A stretch of 64,000 bases of DNA from Nonomuraea typhae (lineage in GTDB: Bacteria; Actinomycetota; Actinomycetes; Streptosporangiales; Streptosporangiaceae). Positions within the stretch are counted from its first letter, which is position 1. Each line of letters opens with the position of its first letter. A program made the translations under genes and the position numbers. The notes beneath the pieces are model-generated. The model saw nothing but the letters and a program-made list of their open reading frames with translations, was not told the DNA's origin and made no database searches. Where the stretch lies: assembly GCF_009760925.1 (NCBI RefSeq), contig NZ_VRLV01000015.1, forward strand, positions 186,001 through 250,000, written 5' to 3'. Shown one piece after another: positions 8,635-16,800 of the stretch.

Positions 8635-9476
8635 GGCGTCCTCCCGGCGAACCGGGCGCGGGCGGCCCGGCCCAGTACGTTCACGGCGATCACGGTGACG
8701 GTGATGGCCGCGCCGGGGAAGACGCCCAGCCACCAGGCCGACTCCAGGAAGTCGCGCCCCTCGGCCAGCATCGCCCCCCACTCCGGCGCGGGCGGCTGGG
8801 TGCCGAAGCCGAGGAAGCCGAGCCCCGACCCGGCGATCAGCGCGGTGCCGAACCCCACCGTGGCCAGGACCAGCAGCGGGCCGGCGGCGTTGGGCAGGAT
8901 GTGGCGGACGACCAGCACCGGCCGGCGCAGCCCGAGCCCGCGCGCCGCCTCGACGTACCCGGAGCCGCGCACCACCAGCGCCTCTGCGCGCACGATCCGG
9001 GCATAACCCGGTGCGAACGCGATCGCGATGGCCAGCACGAGGTTGGCGGTGCCGCCGCCCAGGACGGCGAGCACGACGAGGGCCACGAGCAACTGCGGCA
9101 ACGCCATCAGGACGTCGGCCAGGCGCATCACCGCCTGGTCGGCCACCCGGCCGCCGAGCGCGGCGGCCAGCCCGAGCACCCCGCCCGCGACGACCGCCAC
9201 GGCCGTGGCGCCCGCCCCGATCAGCAGCGAGGGCCGGCTGCCGTGCACGACCCGCGTGAACAGGTCCCGGCCGAGCTGGTCGGTGCCGAACCAGTGCGCA
9301 GGACTGGGCGGCAGCAGCGCGCCGGCGGGGTCGATGGCGATCGGCGAGGCGCCGGTCAGAAGCTGGGGTACGGCTGCCGCCACCGCGAACGGGATCAGCA
9401 CCGCCCAGGCGGCCAGCACCGGCCACGAGCGCGGCAAAAGGCGCACGCCGGAGCGCAGCACGATCGGCGTCGTCAC
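8631..9476 (-). CDS. peptide-type ABC transporter permease (DppC-like)
   Basis: A 281-residue inner-membrane permease with about six helices. It has the DppC-type N-terminal first helix (WPVLAAWAVLIPFAVAAAVP) and the segment HWFGTDQLGRDLFTRVVHGSR that is diagnostic of the second permease of peptide/nickel systems. The EAA loop lies around EAARGLGLRRPVLVVRHILPN. The GTG start at 9474-9476 overlaps the stop of the DppB-like gene, and its own stop overlaps the ATPase start, so all are translationally coupled. Confidence 0.92.
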   Translation of the reverse strand: MTTPIVLRSGVRLLPRSWPVLAAWAVLIPFAVAAAVPQLLTGASPIAIDPAGALLPPSPAHWFGTDQLGRDLFTRVVHGSRPSLLIGAGATAVAVVAGGVLGLAAALGGRVADQAVMRLADVLMALPQLLVALVVLAVLGGGTANLVLAIAIAFAPGYARIVRAEALVVRGSGYVEAARGLGLRRPVLVVRHILPNAAGPLLVLATVGFGTALIAGSGLGFLGFGTQPPAPEWGAMLAEGRDFLESAWWLGVFPGAAITVTVIAVNVLGRAARARFAGRTP

Positions 9477-10474
9477 GTCACCACGCCTTTCAGCCGCGGG
9501 TCGATGACCCGGTGGAGCAGGTCGACCGCGGCCGAGATGGCCACGAACACCGCCGCCGAGACCGCCACGACGCCCATGACCACGGGCATGTCCCGGTTCT
9601 GGACGGCCTGCAGCGTGAGCGCGCCCAGCCCCGGGCGGCCGAACACCGTCTCCACCAGGACGGCTCCGCCGAGCAGGGTGCCGACGAGCCAGCCGGTGAG
9701 CGTGGCCAGGGATCCGGCCGCGTGCCGGAGCGCGTGGCGCAGCCGTACCGCGCTCTGGGACAGGCCGCGCGCCCGGGCGGTGAGCGCGAACGGCTGGGCC
9801 AGCGCGCTCTCCAGCCCTTCGCGCAGGACCTGTGCCAGCACGCCCGCGATCGGCAGGGCCAGCGTGAGCGCGGGCAGGACCAGCGCGGCCGGGCCCTGGC
9901 CGCCGATGACGGGGAAGATGCGCAGGTGGAAGGAGAAGGCGGTCAGGAGCAGGACGCCCAGCCAGTACGAGGGCAGGGAGACGGCGGTCAGCTCCCAGGC
10001 GGTGGCGATCGCGCGGGCGGCCGGGCGGCGGCCCGCCGTGCTCACCGCCGAGACCAGCGCGATGAGCAGCGCCGCGGCGATCGCGGCGGCGGTCAGCTGG
10101 ACGGTGGGGGCGAGCTGGTCGCCGATGAGCCACCAGACCGGCCGCTGGAGCTGGTAGGACGAGCCGAGGTCGCCGGTGGACAGGCGGCCGAGGTGGCCGA
10201 GGTACTGCGCGAGCAGGGGGCGGTCGAGGCCGAGTTCGGCGCTGATCTGCCGCCTGACCTCCGGGGAGGCGGTGGTGGCCGGTCCGAGGAGGATGGCCAC
10301 CGGGTCGCCGGGGATGAGGTGGAGGGAGAGGAAGGCGAGGCTGGCCGCGCCGTACACCACGGCGATGGCGGCGGCCAGCCGCTTGAGCAGGGTCGTCATG
10401 GGGCCGGCCGGCCGCTCGAGCAGCGTTCTCATGGGGCCGGCCGGTCGAGCCGGCCGGTCGAGCAGTGTGCTCAT
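9473..10474 (-). CDS. peptide-type ABC transporter permease (DppB-like)
   Basis: A 333-residue permease of the DppB type. It has the family N-terminus (LAFLSLHLIPGDPVAILLG), a long periplasmic segment and the ETVFGRPGLGALTLQAVQNRD motif. The ATG at 10474 overlaps the stop of the binding-protein gene (ATGA). The first 30 codons are odd: a short stretch is tandemly repeated (MSTLLDRPA, MRTLLERPA, MTTLLKRLA), giving three in-frame ATGs at 10474, 10432 and 10399. The third is closest to the first helix and to the usual family start. Confidence 0.9.
   Translation of the reverse strand: MSTLLDRPARPAGPMRTLLERPAGPMTTLLKRLAAAIAVVYGAASLAFLSLHLIPGDPVAILLGPATTASPEVRRQISAELGLDRPLLAQYLGHLGRLSTGDLGSSYQLQRPVWWLIGDQLAPTVQLTAAAIAAALLIALVSAVSTAGRRPAARAIATAWELTAVSLPSYWLGVLLLTAFSFHLRIFPVIGGQGPAALVLPALTLALPIAGVLAQVLREGLESALAQPFALTARARGLSQSAVRLRHALRHAAGSLATLTGWLVGTLLGGAVLVETVFGRPGLGALTLQAVQNRDMPVVMGVVAVSAAVFVAISAAVDLLHRVIDPRLKGVVT
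10397..10474 (-). repeat. triplicated start region of the DppB-like gene
   Basis: A GC-rich unit containing an ATG and a GGGGCCGGCCGG-type stretch is repeated, so three alternative in-frame starts follow one another at 10474, 10432 and 10399. Only the first is directly coupled to the upstream stop. Confidence 0.65.
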
Positions 10475-12156
10475 CGTGCCGGCCGGTCGAGCCAGACGTC
10501 GTGGAAGAGCGGCCAGGCGTTGGCGTCGAGCGTGAGCCCGCGCACGTGCTTGCCCAGTCCCAGGACCTGTGCCTGGGTGTAGACGGGGATGACGATCGCG
10601 AGGTCGAGGGCGCGCTGCTGCGTCTTGGCGTAGACGTCCTTCCTGACGGCCTCGTCGAGGGTGGCGCGGCCCTGGTCGGTCCACTTCGTGAGGTCGGGGT
10701 CGTCGAGGAAGGTGCCGTTCTGGCCGCCCTTCTCCAGTTTGCTGGCGCCGTTGAAGAGCAGCCACAGGACGTCGGGCTCGAAGCGCGACCAGCTGTAGTC
10801 GGCCAGGTCGGCCTTGCCGCCGTAGACGCGCTCCAGGTAGGTGCCGATGTCGGCCTGGGGCCGGGTCACTTCGACGCCGAGCTTCTTCAGGTCGGCCTGG
10901 AACGCCTGGCCGAGCACGTCGCGCTGGTCCTTGAGGTACTGGGCGGGCAGCAGCGGCCAGTCGACCACCAGGCGCCTGCCGTCCTTGGTGCGGTAGCCGT
11001 CGGCGTCCCTGGTGGTCCAGCCGGCCTCGTCCAGCAGCTTGCCGGCCAGGGCCGGATCGTAGGGCCAGGTGTTCTCGAGCGCGGCGTTGTAGCCGGGGGT
11101 GACCGGGGACAGCGGGCTCCAGGCCCGCTTGAACTGGCCGAAGTAGAGCGCCTTGACGTTGGTGTCCACGTCGACGCCGCGTTGCAGCGCCTGCCGGACC
11201 TTCAGGTCGTTCAGGGGGGCTTTGGAGGTGTTGAGGTAGATGTTGTAGTTGCCGCCGGGGTAGTCGGATTTCAGTACGGTGACCGTACCGCCGGCCTCCA
11301 CGGTTTTGACCTGGGCCGACGGGATGGCGGCGGCGACGTCGATCTGCTTGCTGGTCAGGGCGCCGACCCTGACCGAGGCTTCGGCCAGGAAGCGCACGGT
11401 CAGCTTGTCGAGGTAGGCGGCGCCGGCGTGGGCGCCGGTCTTCGGCGGCCAGGCGTAGGCGTCGTTGCGGGTGAAGGTGGCCTGCTGGCCCTTGGTGTAG
11501 CCGGTGAAGACGAACGGGCCGGTGCCGACGGCGGCCGGGCCGCCCGAGGCGAGCGTGGCGGCGTTGGCCGCGAGCGTCTTGGGCGAGTAGAAGCCCAGGT
11601 AGGCGGTGCTGGCGGCCTGGAGGAAGGGCGCGAAGGGCGCGGCGAACTCGACCTTCACCGTGCGCGAGTCGATGATCTTCGTGCCGGTGTAGGGGCCGAG
11701 CAGGTTGGAGGCGAGCTGCGACTTCGTGGCCGGGTCGGCGATGCGGTCGAAGTTGACCTTCACGGCCTGGGCGTCGAAGGGGGTGCCGTCGTGGAAGGTG
11801 ACGCCTTCGCGCAGGCGGAAGGTGTAGCTCTTCAGGTCGGGCGCCGCCTCCCACGACTCGGCCAGCCAGGGATGGAACTTACCGGCCGCGTCCTCGGCGA
11901 TCAGGGAGTCGAAGACGTTGCGGAGGATGGCGCCGGTGATGTCCTGGGCGCTGACGTGCACGTCGAAGGTGACGGGCTCGGTGTCGGCGGCGAAGGTCAG
12001 CGAGCCGCCCTTGACGGGCCCCCGGGCGGCGGGGCTTTGGGCCGCGCTTCCCGCCGAGGTTGCCGCCGGAGCGGAACAAGCCCCCAGGAGAAGTACGGCA
12101 AGCGCTCCCATTGCCACTTTGGCGCGCGAAAACCGGAAATTTCTGGGCATGTGCAT
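10471..12156 (-). CDS. peptide-type ABC transporter substrate-binding lipoprotein
   Basis: A 561-residue lipoprotein of the SBP_bac_5 family, which binds peptides, nickel chelates or other small ligands outside the membrane. The N-terminus has a basic start, a hydrophobic stretch and the lipobox LLGAC with Cys27. The family signature around YTFRLREGVTFHDGTPFDA is present. The start ATG at 12156 has GGAG 6 nt upstream. It is the first gene of a four-gene operon (binding protein, two permeases, fused ATPase). Its promoter region carries the same ACCCCTA boxes as the first PKS gene, which suggests common control. Confidence 0.9.
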   Translation of the reverse strand: MHMPRNFRFSRAKVAMGALAVLLLGACSAPAATSAGSAAQSPAARGPVKGGSLTFAADTEPVTFDVHVSAQDITGAILRNVFDSLIAEDAAGKFHPWLAESWEAAPDLKSYTFRLREGVTFHDGTPFDAQAVKVNFDRIADPATKSQLASNLLGPYTGTKIIDSRTVKVEFAAPFAPFLQAASTAYLGFYSPKTLAANAATLASGGPAAVGTGPFVFTGYTKGQQATFTRNDAYAWPPKTGAHAGAAYLDKLTVRFLAEASVRVGALTSKQIDVAAAIPSAQVKTVEAGGTVTVLKSDYPGGNYNIYLNTSKAPLNDLKVRQALQRGVDVDTNVKALYFGQFKRAWSPLSPVTPGYNAALENTWPYDPALAGKLLDEAGWTTRDADGYRTKDGRRLVVDWPLLPAQYLKDQRDVLGQAFQADLKKLGVEVTRPQADIGTYLERVYGGKADLADYSWSRFEPDVLWLLFNGASKLEKGGQNGTFLDDPDLTKWTDQGRATLDEAVRKDVYAKTQQRALDLAIVIPVYTQAQVLGLGKHVRGLTLDANAWPLFHDVWLDRPAR

Positions 12157-12206
12157 AAACCGCTCCGGCGGATGAGAATAAATCTGGGAATTGCCTGAAG
12201 AGTAGG

Positions 12207-12251
12207 TTTATAGGGGTGTTGGTCACTACCCCTAACAACCCCTATTTCCTA
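12207..12251 (-). promoter_or_regulatory. promoter of the ABC operon with ACCCCTA direct repeats
   Basis: On the minus strand, TTAGGG (12230-12235), 17 bp and TATAAA (12207-12212) form a sigma70-like promoter for the binding-protein operon. The plus strand shows two ACCCCTA copies at 12228-12234 and 12238-12244, exactly 10 bp apart and overlapping the -35 hexamer, as activator sites often do. A reversed copy TAGGGGT lies at 12211-12217. Similar boxes precede the first PKS gene and the LuxR gene. Confidence 0.55.
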
Positions 12252-12638
12252 TCTGGGAAATCGGGGAATCGAGACGCGTCTGCCGATCCGCCAGCCGTCC
12301 GGCGTCTGCCGGAGTTCGTCCAGGTAGTCGCCGTTGTGCACGCTGCCGTCCGGCAGGATCGCCAGGTAGCGGCTGCGTGCCCGGACCACGCCCTCGGCCA
12401 CGTAGACGTGGGTGTCGAGCGTGTGGTGGTCGGGCGCGTCCGCGCCGAGGGCGATCGCGAACTCGCCGATGGCGCGCAGCCCGCCGATCACCCGGCCCGC
12501 GCCCTTGGTCAGCTCCAGCACGCCGTCCTCGGCGAAGACACGGCTGAGCGCCTCGAGATCCTTGTTGTCGAACGCGTGGGAGAACATGGCCAGCGTCCCC
12601 CGAATATCGGAAATATCGTCGCGCGAGAGATCTGCCAT
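12249..12638 (-). CDS. NTF2-fold (SnoaL-like) protein, end of the PKS operon
   Basis: A 129-residue protein of the NTF2/SnoaL-like superfamily: an N-terminal helix pair (IRGTLAMFSHAFDNKDLEALSRVFAEDG) followed by a curved sheet ending in DGWRIGRRVSIPRFPR. Members include polyketide cyclases, dehydratases, isomerases and epoxide hydrolases. It lies 16 nt after the SnoaL-like gene in the PKS direction and is likely co-transcribed, so it may act on the PKS product. The ligand and catalytic residues cannot be fixed from sequence alone. Confidence 0.8.
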   Translation of the reverse strand: MADLSRDDISDIRGTLAMFSHAFDNKDLEALSRVFAEDGVLELTKGAGRVIGGLRAIGEFAIALGADAPDHHTLDTHVYVAEGVVRARSRYLAILPDGSVHNGDYLDELRQTPDGWRIGRRVSIPRFPR

Positions 12639-12654
12639 CCATCGCTCCTTTAAT

Positions 12655-13056
12655 TCATGAAATTTGCTGAAGAATGCCGAGACGGTCGGGAAGGACCTTG
12701 TATCGGATGATCTGACCGTCCCGGAACGTGATCGTGCTGATGCTGTGGCCGGTGAAGTGCCGCCCGCTGGCCGGGGCGCCGAACAACGGCAGCCGCTGGA
12801 TCCCCTCGATCCGCCAGAACACCACCACGCGATCGCCCTCCGCGACCAGGTCCGTGACCGTCGCCTTGACGTCCTCGACCGCGTCCCACACGCCCTGCAC
12901 GTGCGCGACGAAGTCGGCCCGGCCGCCGGCGCCGTTGCCGACGGCCTCGTCCACGACGTCCGCGGCGACGATCTCGGTCAGCACCTCGGGGCGGCGCAGG
13001 GTGATCACCTCCTCGTAGAGGCGCCGGGCGGTGTTCTTGTTGTCGTCGATGCTCAT
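12655..13056 (-). CDS. SnoaL-like polyketide cyclase family protein
   Basis: A 133-residue protein with the ester-cyclase (SnoaL-like) pattern: N-terminal NKNTARRLYEEVITLRRPEVLTEIVAADVVDE and a C-terminal GHSISTITFRDGQIIRYKVLPD. SnoaL relatives catalyse aldol-type ring closure in aromatic polyketide pathways, and NTF2-fold relatives in polyether pathways open epoxides or close rings. Finding one next to a modular PKS suggests a ring-closing or isomerising step after chain release. It starts 10 nt after the SDR gene. Confidence 0.8.
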   Translation of the reverse strand: MSIDDNKNTARRLYEEVITLRRPEVLTEIVAADVVDEAVGNGAGGRADFVAHVQGVWDAVEDVKATVTDLVAEGDRVVVFWRIEGIQRLPLFGAPASGRHFTGHSISTITFRDGQIIRYKVLPDRLGILQQIS

Positions 13057-13066
13057 CGTGATCTCC

Positions 13067-13846
13067 TTATCGGGGTTCGCCGCCGGGGACCGCGGGCGGC
13101 AGCAGCAGGCCGCTGTTCGCGGTCAGCCCGCCGTCCACGGGAACGGTGACGCCGGTGATGTAGGACGCTGCCGGGGAGGTGAGGAACCAGATGACCTCCG
13201 CCTGCTCCCGCGGTTCCGCCCAGCGCCGCTGGGGGATGCGCTCGGTCACCGCCGGCCCGAGCGCGGGATGGGCGATGACCCCGGCCGTCAGCGGCGTCGC
13301 CGTACCACCCGGAGCGATGGCGTTGACCCGGATGTTCTCCACCGCGTAGTCGATCGCCGCGGCGCGCACCAGGTTGATGACGGCCGCCTTGGAGACGTTG
13401 TAGGCCCAGGTGCCCGGATCGCCGTGCAGTCCGGAGACCGACGAGGTGACCACGATCGAGCCGCCGCCCGAGGCGCGCAGGGCGGGCAGCACCGCCCGGA
13501 TGCCCAGCACCACGCCCCGCACGTTGACCGCGAGGATCCGCTCGAAGCGCTCGATGGCGCCCGGCGACTCCAGCGGTCCCGCGCCGCCGATGCCCGCGTT
13601 CAGCACCACGGCGTCCAGCCGCCCGAACTCGCGTACGGCCAGCGCCGCCAGCTCGGCGTTGGTCTCCTCCGCCGAGACGTCGCCGACCAGCGGGACGACG
13701 CCGTCATGGCCGGCCGCGAGATCGTCCAGCCCGCGCTTGGCCACGTCCACGGCGACCACCTTGGCCCCGCGTCCGGCGAACAACTCCACCGTGGCCCTGC
13801 CGATGCCGGAGGCGGCGCCGGTGACGGCCACGACCTGAACGCTCAT
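13067..13846 (-). CDS. short-chain dehydrogenase/reductase
   Basis: A 259-residue classical SDR. The cofactor motif TGAASGIG is at residues 10-17, the NAG motif is in VLNAGIGG, the catalytic Ser is in VVTSSVSG, and the YxxxK pair is YNVSK. An Asp after the second strand (VAVDVAKR) suggests NAD rather than NADP. Its ATG overlaps the stop of the terminal PKS gene (ATGA, 13843-13846), so it is translationally coupled to it. The most likely role is oxidation or reduction of a hydroxyl or ketone on the released polyketide. Confidence 0.9.
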   Translation of the reverse strand: MSVQVVAVTGAASGIGRATVELFAGRGAKVVAVDVAKRGLDDLAAGHDGVVPLVGDVSAEETNAELAALAVREFGRLDAVVLNAGIGGAGPLESPGAIERFERILAVNVRGVVLGIRAVLPALRASGGGSIVVTSSVSGLHGDPGTWAYNVSKAAVINLVRAAAIDYAVENIRVNAIAPGGTATPLTAGVIAHPALGPAVTERIPQRRWAEPREQAEVIWFLTSPAASYITGVTVPVDGGLTANSGLLLPPAVPGGEPR

Positions 13847-16800
13847 GCGTGTGTCCTTTCGGTTGGGGAAACGGGTCCGGCCGCGAGGGCGTCGATCCAG
13901 GCGCGCACCGCCGCGACCGTCGTGTCCGAGTGCTCTTCCAGCACGGTGAAGTGGTCGCCCGGCACGTCGGCGACCTCGTGCGGCAGCGGCCAGAACGCCC
14001 GCCAGTCATGGCGCCCGGCCGGATCGACGACGGTTCCGGCCAGTGGTTGCGTGGCCCGCACGACCAGCGTCGGCGCGGCGATCGGCTTGGGCTGCCAGCC
14101 GTCCAGCAGGCGGCCGTAGGCCCCCATCGTGGTCAGGCTCGCGTCGCTCCAGACCATCCGGTAGCGCTCGGTGCGCTCCAGCATCCCGGTGATCATCGCG
14201 GCCAGCCACCACTCGCTCATGCCTTCGCGGGCCGCGCTGTCGACGGGATAGGAGTCGATCAGCACGAGCCCCGCCGCCGGGACGCCCCGGTTCTCCATCT
14301 CGGCGGCGACCGCGTGCGCGACGGCCCCGCCCATGGACCGGCCGGTGATCACGTAGGGACGCGATCCGGCCAGGCGTTCCACGGTGTCGGCCTGGGCGCG
14401 CACGTAGGTCTCCACGGTGTCGGGCAGCAGGTCGGCCGGGTCGTAGCCGGGTGAGCGCAGCACGTGCACGTCCCGCTCGCCGGTCATCGCGCGGCCGAAG
14501 CGGGCGTACTCGTGCGGCCCGGAGATGGCGCTGACGGCCGGGAGGCAGATCAGCGCGACCCCGTCGCCCGAGGCGAGCCGGATCGGCGGCGGCGTGTGCT
14601 CCGCGCGCTGCCCGTCGCCGAAGGTCGAGCGCAGCCGGGAGGCTACGCCGAGCAGCTCGGCCGCCGCGGCGAACTCCGCCTTGCCGCACAGGTCCCGATA
14701 CAGCACGGCCAGCGGTCCCTGCCCGCCGGCGGGCCCCGGCCGCGGCCGATCGTCGTCCGGCTCCGCCGCGGCGAGCTCCTTCAGGAGGAAGACGGTGAGC
14801 GCGTCCGGCGTCGGGTGGTCGAAGGTGACGGTCGCCGGCAGCCGCAGCCCGCTCTGCCCGTCGAGCCGGTTGCGCAGCTCGACCGCGGTGAGCGAGTCCA
14901 GGCCGAGGTCGCCGAAGGGCCGCTCGGCCGCGACGGCGCCGGGCTCGAGGCCCAGGACCGCCGCCACCTGCTCGGTGACCGTCTCGAGAACGGCCGCCGC
15001 CCGCGCCTCCTCCGGAAGGGAGGACAGCCGCCGGGCCAGGGCCGGTCCCGGGGCCGCGTGGGCGCCCGCGGTCCTGCGGGCCGGCCGTACCAGGGCGCGC
15101 AGGATGGCCGGCGGGTCCTGGATCGCGGCCAGGTCGAGGGCGGCCGTGACCACCAGCGGCCCGCCGGTGCGCAGCGCCGCGTCGAACAACGCCAGCGCCT
15201 CCTCCGTCGCCAGGGCGAGCAGCCCGGAGCGGGCCGCCCGCGCCCGGTCGAGGTCGGTCAGGCGGGCGGTGATGCCGCTCGGCCGCGCCCACAGCCCCCA
15301 GGCCAGCGAGATGCCCGGCAGCCCCGCGGCCCTTCGCCGCGCGGCCAGCGCGTCGAGGTAGGCGTTCGCCGCCGCGTAGGCGCCCTGTCCCGGCGCGCCG
15401 AGCAGACCGGCGACGGACGAGTACACGACGAAGGCGGCCAGGTCGTGCTCCCGGGTCAGCTCGTGCAGGTTCCAGGCGGCGTGCGCCTTGGGGCGCAGCA
15501 CCGCCTCGAGGCGTTCGGGGGTGAGCGCGGTCACCACGCCGTCGTCGGTGAGCCCCGCCGCGTGCACCACCGCGGTCAGCGGATGCTCCCGCGGTATCGC
15601 GGCCAGCACCTCCGCCAGCGCCGCCCGGTCGGCCACGTCGGCCGCCGCCAGCGTGACGTGCGCCCCGGCCGCGCTCAGCTCCTCCTTGAGTACGGCGGCG
15701 CCCGCCGCCCGCTCCCCCTGCCTGCTCACCAGCAGCAGGCGCCGCACGCCCCGGGTGGCGACCAGGTGCCTGGCCAGCTCGCCCGCGAGCACCCCGGTGC
15801 CGCCGGTGATCAGCACCGTGCCCTCGGGATCCCACGCCCGCCCGGCATCCGCTCCGGCCGGCCGGGCCAACCGCGGCGCGAACACCCGGCCGCCCCGGAG
15901 CGCGACCCGCGGCTCACCGGCGGCCACCGCGGCCGAAACGGCCGCACGCACAGCGACGGCGGCGGCGAAGCCATCCGTGCTCACGCCCGGAAAGCCGTCC
16001 TCCGCTCCAGGAGCGGCCTGCGCGCCGGAGTCCGTGGCAGGGTCCTCCGTCACGTCCACCAGGACGATGCGCCCGGGATGCTCCGCCTGGGCGGAGCCCA
16101 CCAGCCCCCACGCCGCCGCCATCGCGGGGTCGGGCGCGACCGCGGACGTCGCGTTCGCGGTGACCACGGCCAGGCGGCCGGAACTGTCCCCGGCCAGCCA
16201 CTCTCGCAGCCGATCCAGCACCCAGGCCGTGTGCTCCTGAGCCGCCTCCCCCGACGCGGCCGCGCCGGGCGGCGACGGGACCACGAGGACCTCGGCGTCG
16301 TGCCCCGCCGTACCGGCCGCAAGCGGCACCCACGTCACCTGGAAGAGCGATGGATCCCCGGCCGGCCGCAGCCGGTCGGCCGAGATCAGGCGGGCGCGCA
16401 GCGAGTCGATCGTGAGCACCGGCGCCCCCGACGGATCGGCGGCATGCAGCGCCAGCTCGTCCGGGCCGCGCAACGCCAGCCGTACCCTGAGGGCGTGCGC
16501 CCCGGAGGCGTGCAACCGCACGCCGCGATAGGCGAAGGGCAGCCGGTTGTGCCCGGGAGGGCTGTCGCGCAGGCCGTCGTGCGCCGCCACGTGCAGGGCG
16601 GCGTCGAGCAGCGCGGGGTGCAGGCCGAACCCCTCCGCCTGCTCCCGGTACGGCGCGGCCAGCTCGACCTCGGCGAACAGCACGTCTCCGTCCCGCCAGG
16701 CGGCGCGCAGCCCCTGGAAGGCGGGGCCGTAGGACAGCCCGGCGGCCTCCAGCGCGGGATAGACGTCGCCGACGGGCACGGGCGCCGCGCCGTCGGGCGG

